From Acidaminobacter sp. (GTDB taxonomy: Bacteria; Bacillota_A; Clostridia; Peptostreptococcales; Acidaminobacteraceae): DNA of 27,797 nt. Each line of letters begins with the position of its first letter. Within the stretch, counting starts at the first letter, position 1. Shown here piece after piece: positions 15,674-27,797 of this stretch. Location of the stretch: the NCBI GenBank assembly GCA_009881125.1, contig WXFH01000018.1, positions 1-27,797 on the forward strand, in the 5' to 3' direction. The notes under the pieces were generated by a model. It saw only the letters and a list, made by a program, of their open reading frames with translations. It did no database searches and was not told where the DNA came from. The position numbers and the translations under genes were made by a program.

Positions 15674-16393
15674 TTATAAAAGATTCGTCGCAACAATGGT
15701 GGACGCCATGCCCAAAATCATACTTAAAGGAAAAGAAAATTCGCCGATGGTTTTCTTTCCAGTCCGTTTCGCAAGTCCGTCGAGAAGTAAAACCGAAACC
15801 CCTGCAGTTACTGCGGCAATAATGCCAAGGGGATTGGCAACGTTAATCAAGAGTGGAACGCCCATTAAGGACAGCATGCCTATAAACAGCGCTCCGGTTG
15901 CAACGGCGAGGAAACCGCCTGAGCTTCGAATTGATCGAAGTTTCTTATCATAGGATTTCAAAAGGAATATATTCAGAGTTGGACCAACAAGGATGGCAAG
16001 GGTCATGACCCAGACTATGCTGACAAAGATGGAGGAGGTGATGCCCATGTCTCCTAATCCGCTGAGGCCGAAGGATTTTATGGTCATATCCGCGGCCATG
16101 CTTTCGTAGATCGCAGACCCTATGACGGATAATCTTAACCATGGTATGTATTTTCCGAGTACAGGCATCAAGATCGCAAGCGTGATAATTATTGGGAGAG
16201 AGGGGATGATTGAAAATAGTGAGCTGTTGATCATGACCTTTTTTAACGTAGGTTTAGGAATCTCCAGATTTTTGGCTTCGCTTAAGCCAAGTCTTAAGAA
16301 TAGTATTGCCTGGACGACTGCAATAATAATTGGGATGAGAACGATGAGGAACAGAGTAGTTGAGTTGGCTAAAGACAAATAATTTTGATCCAT
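15674..16393 (-). CDS. DUF5058-like membrane protein, putative permease subunit
   Basis: The 239-residue protein starts at ATG (16393) after AAAGGAGGG. It has about six membrane helices. Signature-like stretches are KVMINSSLFSIIPSLPIIIT and LGKYIPWLRLSVIGSAIYES, with SFGLSGLGDMGIT in the following loop; these match what I recall of DUF5058. The family is associated with amino-acid or peptide hydrolase genes in Bacillota but has no proven substrate. First gene of a four-gene operon transcribed from a consensus promoter at 16441-16469, under the probable control of the divergent regulator at 16662. Confidence 0.75.
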   Translation of the reverse strand: MDQNYLSLANSTTLFLIVLIPIIIAVVQAILFLRLGLSEAKNLEIPKPTLKKVMINSSLFSIIPSLPIIITLAILMPVLGKYIPWLRLSVIGSAIYESMAADMTIKSFGLSGLGDMGITSSIFVSIVWVMTLAILVGPTLNIFLLKSYDKKLRSIRSSGGFLAVATGALFIGMLSLMGVPLLINVANPLGIIAAVTAGVSVLLLDGLAKRTGKKTIGEFSFPLSMILGMASTIVATNLL

Positions 16394-16413
16394 AGTGACC
16401 CTCCTTTAATTTT

Positions 16414-16508
16414 GGACAATTTAAGAACTGTTCGAATATTATGATATATTCGAAGGGCTGTTATGTCAATAATTAATTTAGGACAATTTAAGAACAACGT
16501 TCTTTAAA
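16414..16508. promoter_or_regulatory. Divergent control region: promoter, operator palindrome and direct repeats
   Basis: On the minus strand TTGACA (16464-16469) and TATCAT (16441-16446) are 17 bases apart, a near-consensus promoter for the permease operon. A perfect inverted repeat, TTCGAATA (16431-16438) and TATTCGAA (16447-16454), brackets its -10. A 15-base direct repeat, GGACAATTTAAGAAC, is at 16414-16428 and again at 16481-16495, one copy on either side of the promoter. The second copy is part of an imperfect palindrome (AGAAC, AAC, GTTCT). The layout suggests repression by occlusion of the -10, and possibly looping between the outer repeats. Confidence 0.75.
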
Positions 16509-16542
16509 GTTTGATAGGATGGCTGCAAATCAATTTTGTTAT

Positions 16543-16550
16543 GGTATAAT
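16543..16550 (+). promoter_or_regulatory. Extended -10 promoter of the divergent regulator
   Basis: TGGTATAAT (16542-16550) is a full extended -10. It lies 112 bases before the TTG start, and no convincing -35 is present. It is only about 40 bases from the nearer outer repeat, so autoregulation is possible. Confidence 0.55.
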
Positions 16551-16661
16551 TTAACTAAAAGCATCTTATGCGTTAAATTTTGACATAGTCCTTCAGTGAT
16601 ACAGTGTGATCAAGACTACTCAAGAACATTCAAATAAGCTGCAAAATGGGAGGCCTATCAC

Positions 16662-18023
16662 TTGAAAACAGTCATTGGTGTCATTACGACACTCCCTCAT
16701 AAATCGTATTTGGAACAGCTTGCAGAGGAGTTTCAGGAGCTTTGCCAGATGAAATTTTTCGTTCCTGAAACGCTTTATGATGTTGATGTTTTGTATGAAC
16801 AAAACAAATTTGACGTGGACGCGTTTATTCTCAGCGGTTCGTTTATATACGAAGCCATAGAAAAAGAGCACCTGATGGCTCAACTGCCAATCAGAGTGCT
16901 CAAGGATGACGAAGGATCCATTTATAAAGGTCTCTTAAAAATTGTTTTAAGTAATCCTGGCATTGACACCAGACGGATTTATATTGATTTCGCGAACCGA
17001 ATTGAGTCCTTTGACGAGTTTAAAGATCGCTTCTGTCCGCCTATTTATCCTGTCAGCTTGAACGACTCCATCTATGAGCAGACGCGACTGCTGCTCAAAA
17101 ACCATATTGAGCTTTGGGAATCTGGACAAATTGATTTCTCTATTACGGCGTACGGTCATTTTGTGCCTGAGCTCACTTCAAGAAATAACAAATTTTTATT
17201 CTTAAGGCCAACTGTGGAAACCGTCAGGAATTTAATCAAAAGCCTCCTGGATGAAGTTAAGATTCAAAAACTGAACAATCGAAAAATGGTGGTTGGGAGA
17301 ATCAGTATAGAGCCTGATGAGCATCAGGAAGTTAACCCTTCACCTTTAGCTGCTATTGCTGCAGTTTCGGATGATGTTGAAGATGAAATCGCCAGTTTGA
17401 AAATCAAGCTTAAAGACTTTTTTAAGATGCAAAAACTCGTGGATACAAGCCAGCGGATCGAGGATTATGTCCAACTTGAAATGCCTTATGAAGCCTATCT
17501 GTCACTGTCTGATCACCTTCAGAGCTGCGCGCTTTTGACCTATTTGCAACGAACCACAAGCAACATGGTAAAAATTGGGTGGGGCTCCGGACGCGAATAT
17601 TTTCAAGCCAGGGAGAATGCTGAGAAAGCAAACCGGCAGGCCAAGGCTTATCGAGGCAGCTGCAGCTTTTTTGTCAGCGATGACCAAAAGGTGACAGGGC
17701 CGCTGGACCGATCCGGCGCCATCACCTTCAAGGAAATGGCGAATGATGAAATCATTGAGCTGTCTGAGCGGCTGGGCATCCATAATATCAATCTACAGAA
17801 AATCATATCCTACGCGTCCATACTTGGAACCAACAAACTGTCTTCCGAAGATGTGGCGAACTGTTTATCCATTACAGTCAGAGGCGCGAACCGCATATTG
17901 AATCAGATCGAAGCGAAAGCCTATGCCGGCATTATTCACGAAAAACGTGAAAATACGAAGGGCAGGCCTAAAAAATATTATGAGATGACGTTTATTGACG
18001 GGCAGGGAAATTATATTTCATAG
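16662..18023 (+). CDS. Transcriptional regulator with degenerate GGDEF-like domain and C-terminal winged helix
   Basis: The gene starts at TTG 16662, 8 bases after GGGAGG (16648-16653), and encodes 453 residues. The N-terminal 230 residues form alternating strands and helices (VIGVITTLPHKSYLEQLAEE ... VDAFILSGSFIYEAI), resembling a periplasmic-binding-protein-like or PrpR_N-like sensor. Residues 300-355 (MVKIGWGSGREYFQARENAE then KANRQAKAYRGSCSFFVSDD and QKVTGPLD) resemble degenerate GGDEF domains with the G-x-G-x(n)-A-x2-NA-x3-A pattern. The C-terminus has a winged helix (SEDVANCLSITVRGANRILN) with KGRPKKYYEM as wing. I do not know a named family. It faces the permease/amidohydrolase operon across a region rich in operator-like repeats and is the likely local repressor. 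A terminator-like hairpin follows. Confidence 0.75.
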   Translation: MKTVIGVITTLPHKSYLEQLAEEFQELCQMKFFVPETLYDVDVLYEQNKFDVDAFILSGSFIYEAIEKEHLMAQLPIRVLKDDEGSIYKGLLKIVLSNPGIDTRRIYIDFANRIESFDEFKDRFCPPIYPVSLNDSIYEQTRLLLKNHIELWESGQIDFSITAYGHFVPELTSRNNKFLFLRPTVETVRNLIKSLLDEVKIQKLNNRKMVVGRISIEPDEHQEVNPSPLAAIAAVSDDVEDEIASLKIKLKDFFKMQKLVDTSQRIEDYVQLEMPYEAYLSLSDHLQSCALLTYLQRTTSNMVKIGWGSGREYFQARENAEKANRQAKAYRGSCSFFVSDDQKVTGPLDRSGAITFKEMANDEIIELSERLGIHNINLQKIISYASILGTNKLSSEDVANCLSITVRGANRILNQIEAKAYAGIIHEKRENTKGRPKKYYEMTFIDGQGNYIS

Positions 18024-18031
18024 CTTGAAAT

Positions 18032-18069
18032 TTGAGCCGATGGTTTTGGTACGACAGCCATCGGCTCAA
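18032..18069. terminator. Perfect 12-bp hairpin after the regulator gene
   Basis: TTGAGCCGATGG (18032-18043) and CCATCGGCTCAA (18058-18069) pair without mismatch around a 14-base loop. The U-run is weak (CACATTATTT), so it may be an mRNA-stabilising hairpin instead of a strong terminator. Confidence 0.6.
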
Positions 18070-18095
18070 TCACATTATTTAGGGCTTTCAGAAAT

Positions 18096-18103
18096 GGTAT
18101 AAT
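18096..18103 (+). promoter_or_regulatory. Extended -10 promoter of the two-component operon
   Basis: TGGTATAAT at 18095-18103 gives a full extended -10, 77 bases before the response regulator start. No consensus -35 stands 17 bases upstream. Confidence 0.55.
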
Positions 18104-18180
18104 GGCGTCACAGCCATAGATTCGAATGGCACTTAGGAAAATAATGTGAGGGTAAAAGTTACTTTGTAGGGGTGTGTTGT

Positions 18181-18879
18181 ATGGAGCATCAACCGAAAGT
18201 CCTGATTTGTGATGACAATATTGCAGTGCACGAAAGTCTGACTGCCTACTTGAAGGCTGAAAATATTCAGTGTGTTTCAGCCTATGATGGGAAAGAGGCT
18301 TTGAACAAAATAAAGAATACACAATTTGACCTGATGATCCTCGACATTATGATGCCCAAAATGTCCGGAACGGACGTATGCCGGGAGATCCGAAAAACAA
18401 GTGAAGTACCAATTATTATGCTGAGCGCGAGAGGTGAAGAATTTGATCGCATACTTGGGCTCGAAATTGGTGCCGATGATTACATTACGAAGCCCTTTTC
18501 GCCCCGAGAAGTGGTCGCACGTATAAAAGCCGTATTGAAGAGAGTCCAGCCCCAAACATTACAGACAACACCTTCAGAACGCATTGTTATTGGTCAAATG
18601 ACCATTGACGTGGAATGCTACGAAGTCACAATTGGAAATCAAAAGATAGAGCTGACGCCTAAAGAGATCGAGATGCTCATCTATCTATCAAGAAATAAAA
18701 ACAAAGTGTTAACGCGGGAACAAATCCTGAATCAAGTCTGGGGTTATGACTATTTAGGAGACACAAGGGCGGTGGACACACTGATCAAAAGGCTGCGAAA
18801 GAAGCTCCCAGCTTCGGGATTAAACTTTGAAATTAAGTCCGTGTACAGCATAGGCTACAAGCTTGAGGTGGGCTCATGA
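18181..18879 (+). CDS. OmpR/PhoB-family response regulator
   Basis: ATG 18181 is preferred over GTG 18172 because TAGGGGTG sits 6 bases before it. The 232-residue product has a receiver domain with acidic pair Asp11/Asp12, phospho-acceptor Asp55 (MILDIMMPKMSG), Ser82 and Lys104 (TKPF), then a C-terminal winged helix (ELTPKEIEMLIYLSRNKNKV ... YDYLGDTRAVDTLIKRLRKK). All residues needed for phosphorylation are present. Its stop overlaps the histidine kinase start by 4 bases (ATGA), so the two are translationally coupled. The secreted alpha/beta hydrolase gene 370 codons downstream in the same direction may be a target, but no binding site is obvious. Confidence 0.93.
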   Translation: MEHQPKVLICDDNIAVHESLTAYLKAENIQCVSAYDGKEALNKIKNTQFDLMILDIMMPKMSGTDVCREIRKTSEVPIIMLSARGEEFDRILGLEIGADDYITKPFSPREVVARIKAVLKRVQPQTLQTTPSERIVIGQMTIDVECYEVTIGNQKIELTPKEIEMLIYLSRNKNKVLTREQILNQVWGYDYLGDTRAVDTLIKRLRKKLPASGLNFEIKSVYSIGYKLEVGS

Positions 18880-21800
18880 GAAGGCTGCTTTCAGACAAGA
18901 AAACAGTATTTTTTCTGATCCTTCTAGTGTATATATTTTGCTATTTTTTAGGAACGACTGCGATAAAATCATTTTTTATTGACTACAAAATTAAAGAGAT
19001 GTCGCCTCAATTAAGTGTCATCACAAGTGAGATTGCAGATGGAAATTTCAGTTTTACAAAAAATACTGATTTTATTTTGAAGGCTTATGATGTGTTCGGT
19101 GTTGAAATCAATGTATTTGATGAGGAAGATCAATACGGCTTCATTGTAAAAGATGATGAAATTTCTAAAAGCTTGGTGCGCCTGATTCCAAAGGTAACAG
19201 CCGGCAATGAAGTGGACTTGCTGGTGAAAATAGGTAATCAGTCTGCAGAGTCGATTGTGATTGGTGCTCCAATAGTAAAGGATCAGGTCGTCAAAGGTGC
19301 TGTATTTCTGTTAAAGCCGGCAAGTGACTTTAATGCGATTCTAAATGGGTTTTTTCTCATATTTTTTGTCACCCTCGTTATTGGTGTTTTGCTGATTGGA
19401 ACCTTTTTAAACCTCTATTTCAAAGAACTCACAAGCCTTGAACAAACGCGCAAAGATTACATAGCCAATGTCAGTCATGAGTTAAAATCACCTGTCGCTT
19501 CAATCAAGGCCCTTACAGAAACCTTAATTGACAATATTATTCAGGATGAAGAAACAAGAACGCGGTATTACGGGATTATCTTAACGGAAAGCAGTCATCT
19601 TCAAAGACTTATTTCAGATATGCTGGAACTCGCCAGAATTCAAAATGGAAGAATGAATTTTGAGAAGGCGGCTTTTAATAGCAAAGCCTTACTGCTGGCG
19701 CTTTACGAAAAATATTCTGTTGTCCTTGAAGATATGAACAACAAGCTTGAAATCTCCGAAAAGGCGCTACAGCTGCCTGAAATATATTCAGACAGAGAAC
19801 GGATTTTACAGATCTTCAATATTCTCGTTGACAATGCCTCCAAATTCATAGGTGAAAATGGCAGGGTTGTTATTGATGCTGAGATTTATCCCAAACATGT
19901 TGAGTTTAAGGTCTCGGACAATGGCATAGGTATAGAAAAAGAAATGCTGCCCCATATCTTTGAGCGGTTCTACAAAGGAGAAGTGCCGCAAAATAAGAAC
20001 GGGAGCGGACTTGGACTATCAATTGCAAAAGAGATCATTCAGGGACTTGGTGAAAAGATCTGGGTTAATAGTGACCCTGAAGTGGGGACTACTTTCAGTT
20101 TTACGGTTAGAAGGGCTTAGGCATTAATAAGCTTTAGTTTGAATAATGTGCGAGATCTTACACTTTTGTGCCATTGTTCTGCCACATTTTGAACTTATAC
20201 TTATTCTCGTAAGTAGAAAACGGTAGAACAATGGAAAGGAAGATTGCACATGAAAAAGATTTATGTACTCGCGTTGGTTCTTGCTTTGATTTTTAGTTTA
20301 GCCGCATGTTCTTCAAGTAATTCCACAGAGGGTGTAGATGCTGCAGCGAATGCTGAGATAAGTTCTGAGACACCGGGCGCGGCGGAAGCAGCTCCCACGG
20401 GGATGAACGGAGGTCTTGGCAATTCCAGTGTAGATACCTCTGCAATTAAGACTCAATATCAAGAAGTTCCATATGGCAGTATTTCGGCGTCGCAAACATT
20501 AAATATCTATTTGCCAAATGAAGGGGACGGGCCGTTTCCTATTATTGTCGCGATTCACGGCGGAGCGTTCAAAATGGGAAGCGCAACCGGCGGAGATGTC
20601 GCAGCAATGCTGCAGGGCGTCAATCACGGGTACGCAGTCGTCAGCCTAAATTACCGACTTTCTGGTGAAGCGATCTTTCCTGCGGCGGTCAATGACTGTA
20701 AGGCAGCAATCAGATTCATTAAAGCAAATGCTTCAACCTATAATTTGAACCCGGATAAAATTGCCGTATGGGGTGACAGCGCAGGCGGAAATCTCGCGGC
20801 AATGTTGGGGACAACAGGAAATGAGATCATATTGGTGAACGACAATCAGGAAAACCTTGAGTATGGCTCAGCTGTACAAGCTGTCGTCGACTGGTTCGGT
20901 CCCCTGGATTTTCTTAAAATGGATGAACAGTTTGCAGCAGCCGGCATTACACCAAAATTCGGGCAGACGACAAGTGAAACCTCGCCAGAGAGTCAGTATA
21001 TTGGACAGCTTATTTCCAATGATCCTGAGCTGACTCAAAAAGCAAACCCGGGCACTTATGTAAGTACTATGGAAGCTGACACAGCGCCACATTTCTTAAT
21101 TCAACATGGTACCGCTGATGCAAATGTGCCTTCCCAGCAATCCATCGATTTCGCATCGCAGCTGAAGGGTGTTATTGGCGAATCAAAGGTGACAATTGAA
21201 TTGCTGGAAGGGGCAGGCCATGGGACTGAGGAATTCACTTCACAGGAAAATCTGGATAAAGTCTTTTCGTTTCTTGATGGCGTGTTGAAATGATTCGTTA
21301 CTCAATTAAAATTAAATGCCAGATTGAATTGCATGCATAGGTTTACATAATGCTAGTTCGGGTATTAATTAACATGTATAAAAGCATATTACTCATATGC
21401 AATTTATTGGGACGCGATGATTTCAGGGATGTATTTGGACGCTTATCCCGTAGGAGCGAATAGCGAAACCGGCCTTTTGGCCGGTTTTTTTATTTGTAAA
21501 GGGGGAATCTTACTAATTAAATCATCTGTGGAAAATATGAGTTTTGATTTCTAAATGTGTACCACTGCGACATGTGTTCTTCGAAACGGAAACGAAACGG
21601 AAAAGTCGTTCAACACAAGGACGAGTTACAGAATCACTGACTATCATTGTCAGACAAACTGAATAAAGCAACAACAGGAGGTGTAGTTCAATGTCACGGC
21701 CAAGGTTCAGCCTCAAAATTCTTCTCAGCTTAGCAACCATTGTTGCCTTAGTGACAACATTCAACGCTTTTACCCTTGAAAACCGTGTGGAAGCAAGCCT

Positions 21801-24800
21801 TTCTAATCCCGTCACATTTACCATTCTTCATACCAATGATTTTCATGGCCAGCTTGTGCCTGAGGGTACCAATCCAGGCGCGGCCAGGATCGCCAAAGTA
21901 GTCAACGAGATCGTCACAGACCGGGGTGCAGATAGTGTTCTGCTGCTAGATGCCGGAGACGCCATGCAGGGCAGTCTGCTCACCAATATTCAAAAAGGGT
22001 ATCCTGTGATCCCGGTTTTCAACGCCATGGGTTATGATGCTATGACCATAGGCAATCATGACTACGACTGGGGACAGACTATACTGGCGGATCGTATCAG
22101 CGCTGCGACATTTCCATTTCTCAGTGCCAACATAGTAACTGATGGACCTGACGGCTGGACACCACCAGCAGGCGTAGTGCCTTACATCATTAAAACAGTT
22201 GGTAACTCGGAAAAAGCAAAAGTCGCCATTATTGGTGTTACTTCTCAGGAAACCGCCGTACTGAACGCTCACTTGACGGTCGGTCTGACATTTAAGGACC
22301 CTGTGGAAGCCATTTTGCACTACTACGACAGCATGGCCGCTGAAGCAGACGTTATAGTAGTTCTGAGCCACTTAGGCTTTAACGATGGTGGCTACGGCAT
22401 AGGTGAAGATGTTTACGGCGATAAAACTCTGGCTCAGAAACTAATTGTTGCCGGCAAGCCAGCAGATTTGATTCTGGGCGGCCACAGCCACACCAATCTG
22501 ACAGCCGCGACGAAAGTAGGAGATACGACCATAGCTCAAGCTTATTACAACGGCCGCCGCGTTGGGCGGGCTGATGTCACTGCTATGCCTGGTGGGACGG
22601 TTAGTGTGACTTGGAGCAGTCTCACAATTGACACAACAGTTGATACCGATTCAACCATTAATACTTTGGTCAACGGATTTGCCACGGATCCGAGCTATCT
22701 CACTCTGATCAATCAGTCTGTTGGGTACACCAATGTTCCAGTGATGCGAAATTACAACGGAGATTCTCTAATGGGCAGCTTCATTTGTGATGCTGTTTAC
22801 AATGACCTTAATTCGGACGTTGAAACTGGAAATGATGTGGATCTCGTCTTAAATAATCCAGGCAGTGAAAGAGCAGATTTGGAATATGCCACTTATCCGC
22901 ATGCCATTTCCTATGGAGATTTATTCAGCGTCCTTCCATTTGGAAATAGTATTGTGGTAGGAGAAATGACCGGCGCTCAAATTTTAGATCTGCTTAATCA
23001 GAGTGCGACGCTGTTTAAAGGTGCCCTGCACACTTCTGGGGCAGAATATGCATTTTATAGTTACACAGACAGCAAACCGGGTCCTCAGCCTTGGGCTTGG
23101 GGGGCCTTTGACGTCGAAATAAGAAATCACAGCAGCGGTATTTTTGAACCTATTGTACTGGATCAGACTTATCGCGTCGCAACAAACGAGTTCCTTGCCC
23201 CAAGCGGTGGGGACGGTTTTATGGCCTTCAAGTACATGAAAAATATTACCTATTGGGGTGATATGCTGAATGCCGTTGTCCACTGGAGCAGTTATGCTTA
23301 TCCGGAAACCAGTCCTTACAATGAAAGTTTGGACGGCCGTATAACTCGGGATGGCGACAATTTGGGCGGCAGCATCAAGCCTCTGACTATTCTCCACCAC
23401 AACGACGCCCATGGTAATTTAACCAAAGGCAGCTATGTGGGCTATACACAACTCGCATCGCTGATTCGTCAGCAGCGGGAACACAACCCAAACAGGACTC
23501 TGCTGCTCAATGCGGGAGACAATCTCCAGGGCGATTCTTTGATGTATTTCTTCCGAACAGCTCCACTTGGGTACTCTGCAGATGGTACCGCGCTATCTGT
23601 TGAACTGACCACGCACCCAATGATGGCCGCCATGAATGCCATTGGCTATGATGCAATGACCCTTGGTGAGCATGAGTTTAATTTTGGCAGCCTGGTCACA
23701 ACCAGTATTATGCAACAAGCAGAGTTTCCAATACTGGGCGCTAATGTGTCTGACTCCGGTAGTTATGGCTTAGACTCAATCCCGGTAGCGCCATATGCTG
23801 AAAAGACGCTTGATGACATTCATGTCGCAATTTTGGGCATTACCAATCATCAAGTACCTAACTATGAGCTTCCGGGCAATATTGACGGGATCACCTTCTC
23901 AGAGCCCCTTCAAACGGCACAGGATTTAGCCGATGGTCTCAGATCCGGCAATGATGTCCTGATCGCGTTGACACATCTTGGGTTCAACAGCCACGCGAAT
24001 GCAGAAGTGGATGAAAATACGGATCTCCTTATGGCAGAAACGGTCAGCGGTCTGGATGTCATTATTGGCGGCCACAGCCATACCAATCCTGAAATCGGTG
24101 GCGGAGACTACAAGTATTTGCCTGGACTGGTCAGCGGGCCAAACAACTCACCAGTCATGGTCCATCAGGCTTACCGTTATAACAACACCTTGGGTGAAGT
24201 CATTCTTGGCCTCAGGGAAAATTCAGGCAGCTATGAAGTTGTCAGTCGCGCGGGCAGATTTCACAGCATTAGTCTGTCCACTCCGGAAGATTCTGAACTG
24301 GTCACGCTTCTTAATCCATATCTGTTACTGTTAAATGATTACATTGATGACAGTATAGGAGCGACTACCGTGCCGATTGATGCCTTGACCGCCTTCACTC
24401 AAGAAACCAACGCCGCAAATCTTCAGGCGGATGCTGCTGTTGCGAAACTAAACGCAGAAGGCATAGCGGTTGACTTCTTCCTTGGCGGCGCCATGAGCAA
24501 CCGTAAGATTGCTAATAGTGCAACACCAAGCACACCGGCTGAGCTGAAAGTGTCTGATCTCTTCAGTCTCATGCCATATGAAAATTCCTTTGTTGTTATG
24601 CAGATGAATGGTCCTCAATTGAAAGAGGTTCTTGAGCGATCCTATCGAAACTATTACTATTACAAATATGTACCAGGTTACGGCGGCTATGCTTATTATG
24701 CGACTGGGATGCTGGATATCAGCGTGGGTGGAGAAATAGTCTATCATGACGAATACCCGGTAAGCTATGACCCTGAAGTTAATCACGTGCTTTCACTTAA

Positions 24801-27797
24801 AGTGAATGGACAGGAAGTGGATTTTGAAGATCCAGATACTTATTACAGTGTGGCCACAGTTAATTATCTGGCTATGGGTAATGTCAACTTCCATGACGCA
24901 GGTCTAAGCCTCTGGCCGCTTGCTCAAGTCACCGACGTGACCCAGTACTATGCCCGTGACGCTGTGATTGACTATATTAAAGCCAGGGGCACAATTTCGC
25001 CTCAAATTGAAAACCGTTTGAGATTTGTCACCGATTGGACACCGCCTGTAGTTACTATTGAAGTCCCAATCCAAGAGGCTGCCCTTCAGGATGGTGTGAC
25101 CTTCATTGCCGAGGCAACAGATGCCGGTGGTGTAGATCAGGTTTGGTTCTATGTCTGCGATTCCAGTGGCAATGTTATCGATTCCGAATTTGAGGCTATG
25201 CCAGCAGTCCGAAATAGTGACACAGGCAAGTGGGAACTTCATTTTGATACCCTGAGGCTTCCGGACGACTACTATGGCATACGGGCGAAAGCAGTGGATT
25301 CTCACTCGAATGAGGGCTGGAGCGTTATGACGGATGTTTCAATCCGAAACTGGGCTGCTATGACCATGCTTCCATCCTCAGCCAGTTACAAAGCCGGACG
25401 CACCATGCCAATCAAATTCAGCCTCAACGTGGTCGAAGCCGCGGATCCGGAAATGCCTTTTGTCTACAATGAAGAACTTGCCATTAAAATCTTTGACACT
25501 AAAAATCTCGTGACACCACTTCAGGTTTCGACCTTTGGTACGAAATCAACAGATTACAGAATTGAGCCGGATCTGTTGTATATCACGAATTTTATGACGC
25601 TGAAGAAACCAACGACTTACAAGGTTGAAATTTGGAGAACGGGAACGGACTTCATGATTGAAAGTTTTACTTTTGCGACTACCAATAAATAATTTGACGA
25701 GTTCCAACGACTGACGAAAAAGCCTCGGCTTGATATGACCGAGGCTTTTTCTATGGAGAATCAGAGGTTGAACAATGGGTGTAAAAGAGACGCGACTTCC
25801 ATTAATTTTGATATAATGGTGGAGGAGTGGGGACTCAGAACCATCGGCAGAGGAAGTCTTTGATGATCTTTGTTCTTGGCGGCCCCGGCATAATTGAAGT
25901 GTTGTTGATGTTAATCCTATAAAAAATCATAATGTGATCACTTTGCTTTGAAAATAGACGCACTGAAGGAGGCAATCATGGGCCATCTCACTGCAAAAAA
26001 CGGTTATGAAAATCTTGTAGCGCGTTTAAACAAATTTCCTCTGGGAGCACCGCCTTCAGAAACGTTGTACAAAATTTTGGGCCTATTGCTGGATGAAAGG
26101 GAAGCGGAACTGGTCTCAAAGCTGCCCATTCGAGCGTTTACCGCCGAAACTGCAGCCAAGCGCTGGGAAATGCCTGTCCAGGAAGCGACTGATATCCTGG
26201 ACAGCCTGGCCAGACGGGCTCTGTTGGTGGACATCCTCAAGGGGGAGACCACCCATTATATCTTGCCGCCGCCTATGGCAGGCTTTATTGAGTTTTCCAT
26301 GATGCGGATCCGGGAGGACATTGATCAGCACAGCCTTGGGCAATTGCTTTACCAATATATGAACGTTGAAGAGGATTTCATTAGAGCGCTGTTCTTTGAG
26401 ACCGACACCAAAATTGTCCGGGCTTTTGTCAACGAACCTGCGTTGTCTCAGCCGGAGATGCTGGAAATTATGGATTATGAGCGCGCCACAGAGGTCATTA
26501 AAGGCGCGGACCATATTGGGGTGGGCGTCTGTTATTGCCGCCACAAGATGTCTCACATGGGGAAGCAGTGCGACGCACCTATGGAGATCTGTATGACCTT
26601 TGGCAACGTAGCAGATTCGCTGATTCGATCAGGTTATGCGAAGCGCATTACGTCGGAGGAATGTCTGGCGCTGCTGAATCAGGCTTATGCCCACAATTTG
26701 GTTCAGGTCGGTGAGAATGTTCGAAATGAGGTGTCGTTTATCTGCAATTGCTGCGGCTGTTGCTGTGAAGCACTGCTGGCGGCGAAGAAGTTTGGCACAA
26801 CGCTGACTATGGCCACCACAAATTATCTGCCGCAAATCAGCCATGAGAGCTGTACGCGCTGTGGAAAATGCGTTCAGGTGTGCCCTGTTGACGCACTGTA
26901 CTGGGACCAGGAGAAAAGTCCAGAGCTCTTGAGTTTGAAAGAAGAGATGTGTCTGGGATGTGGTATTTGTGTGCGGAATTGTCATTTTGGGGCGCTGGAG
27001 CTCGCAAGGCGGGAACGCAGGGTGATGACACCGGTGAATACGGTGCACCGGGTAGTCCTCACGGCGATTGACAAAGGCATGCTGCCAAATTTGATTTTTG
27101 ATAACGACGCGCTGGCCTCACACCGTGTTTTGGCTTCGATCCTTTCAGCCATTTTAACCATGCCGCCTGCTAAACAACTGCTGGCCAATGAACAGATCCG
27201 GTCTAAGTATTTGGCGAAGTTGATTGGACATTGAAAGCGATTGCTGTTTGGGGGCGGGGAGTGGGGAATGGGAACCATCGGCAGAAAAAAATCAAGCCAA
27301 AACTGGCGAGGAGATCAGCTTATGAACGAGTTGCAGTTCATTAAAGAGCACGCGTCTTGTTATATTTATGATGAAGGACAAATCAGAGCCCAGTGCCGCA
27401 AGTTGAAAGAATCGCTTGCTGCGTTTGACTTCCTGTATTCCATAAAGACCAATCCTTTTCCCGCGGTGATTGAGTGCGTGGGTCAGGAGGGATTTGGTGC
27501 CGATGCTGCATCCGCTCAAGAGGTTGAAATATCTATCCAAAACGGGATTTCACCGGAGAACATCTATTATTCAACTCCAGGCAAAACCGAATCGGATCTG
27601 GCCCAGTGCTTTGAAAAATGCGTGCTGATTGCAGACAGTCTGTCTGAGATTGCCAAAATTGATTAAAAACCCGCGCACACCCGTGACTTCAGTCGTGGGT
27701 TAGCGGTGCCTTATGTATAGTTATGAATTAAATTGTAAGCCTTCAAATTACTTTGTTACAACATAACCATATGTTATAATAGTACTGAGGTGCTGTG

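Overview
The window looks like part of a chromosome from a Gram-positive anaerobe of the Bacillota, most likely Clostridia-like. Supporting signs are strong AGGAGG-type ribosome sites, lipoprotein signal peptides with LVGC/LAAC lipoboxes, extended -10 promoters (TGnTATAAT), many polyferredoxin-type proteins, and DUF1284- and DUF5058-type proteins. I cannot name a genus from the sequence alone. Both ends are mobile DNA: the 3' tail of a group II intron at the left, and the first 134 bases of an IS200/IS605-type element at the right that cuts a PLP-dependent decarboxylase gene.

Layout. 1-357: end of a group II intron maturase, intron domains V/VI, and the end of an interrupted host ORF. 556-2642 (+): triple-rhodanese lipoprotein and two small membrane proteins, closed by a terminator. 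2786-5198 (+): AlkD-like DNA glycosylase, EFR1-type flavodoxin/ferredoxin, small helical protein. 5364-6239 (+): AraC-type regulator with an effector-binding domain. 6334-6693 (-): two tiny genes behind a LexA-box-like operator. 6895-9384 (+): ion-transporter-like membrane protein, conserved hypothetical, DUF1284 protein. 9665-12696 (-): a PEP-synthase/Rph-like phosphotransferase followed by a PlsY paralogue. 13185-16393 (-): a four-gene unit (DUF5058-like permease, partner membrane protein, M20 amidohydrolase, small membrane protein), divergent from a large winged-helix regulator at 16662-18023 (+). 18181-21293 (+): two-component system, then a secreted alpha/beta hydrolase lipoprotein. 21691-25692 (+): a 1333-residue secreted protein with two 5'-nucleotidase modules. 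25978-27663 (+): 4Fe-4S protein and truncated decarboxylase.

The most unusual signal is a short repeated leader of about 33 bases, with consensus near GGYGGGGAGTGGGGAA followed by TGGGAACCATCGGCAG. It occurs six times, always between a gene start and whatever lies upstream of it (2810, 4876, 6919, 8491, 25818, 27253). Three copies (A, C, E) sit immediately downstream of a near-identical promoter (GCGACTTCC, then TTTTGATATAATGG), so they would form the first ~30 nt of an mRNA. The other three (B, D, F) lie between genes of the same units. A possible seventh, inverted copy faces the first one. The genes carrying it (base-excision repair, Fe-S proteins, a transporter, a decarboxylase) would form one post-transcriptional regulon if the element is a cis-acting RNA. 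I do not recognise it as a known riboswitch class.

Other points of interest are the likely SOS-controlled pair of tiny genes, the operator/promoter architecture between the permease/amidohydrolase operon and its divergent regulator, the dikinase-PlsY pair, a possible free-standing structured RNA at 21340-21492, and the IS insertion directly after a TTGAT pentamer.
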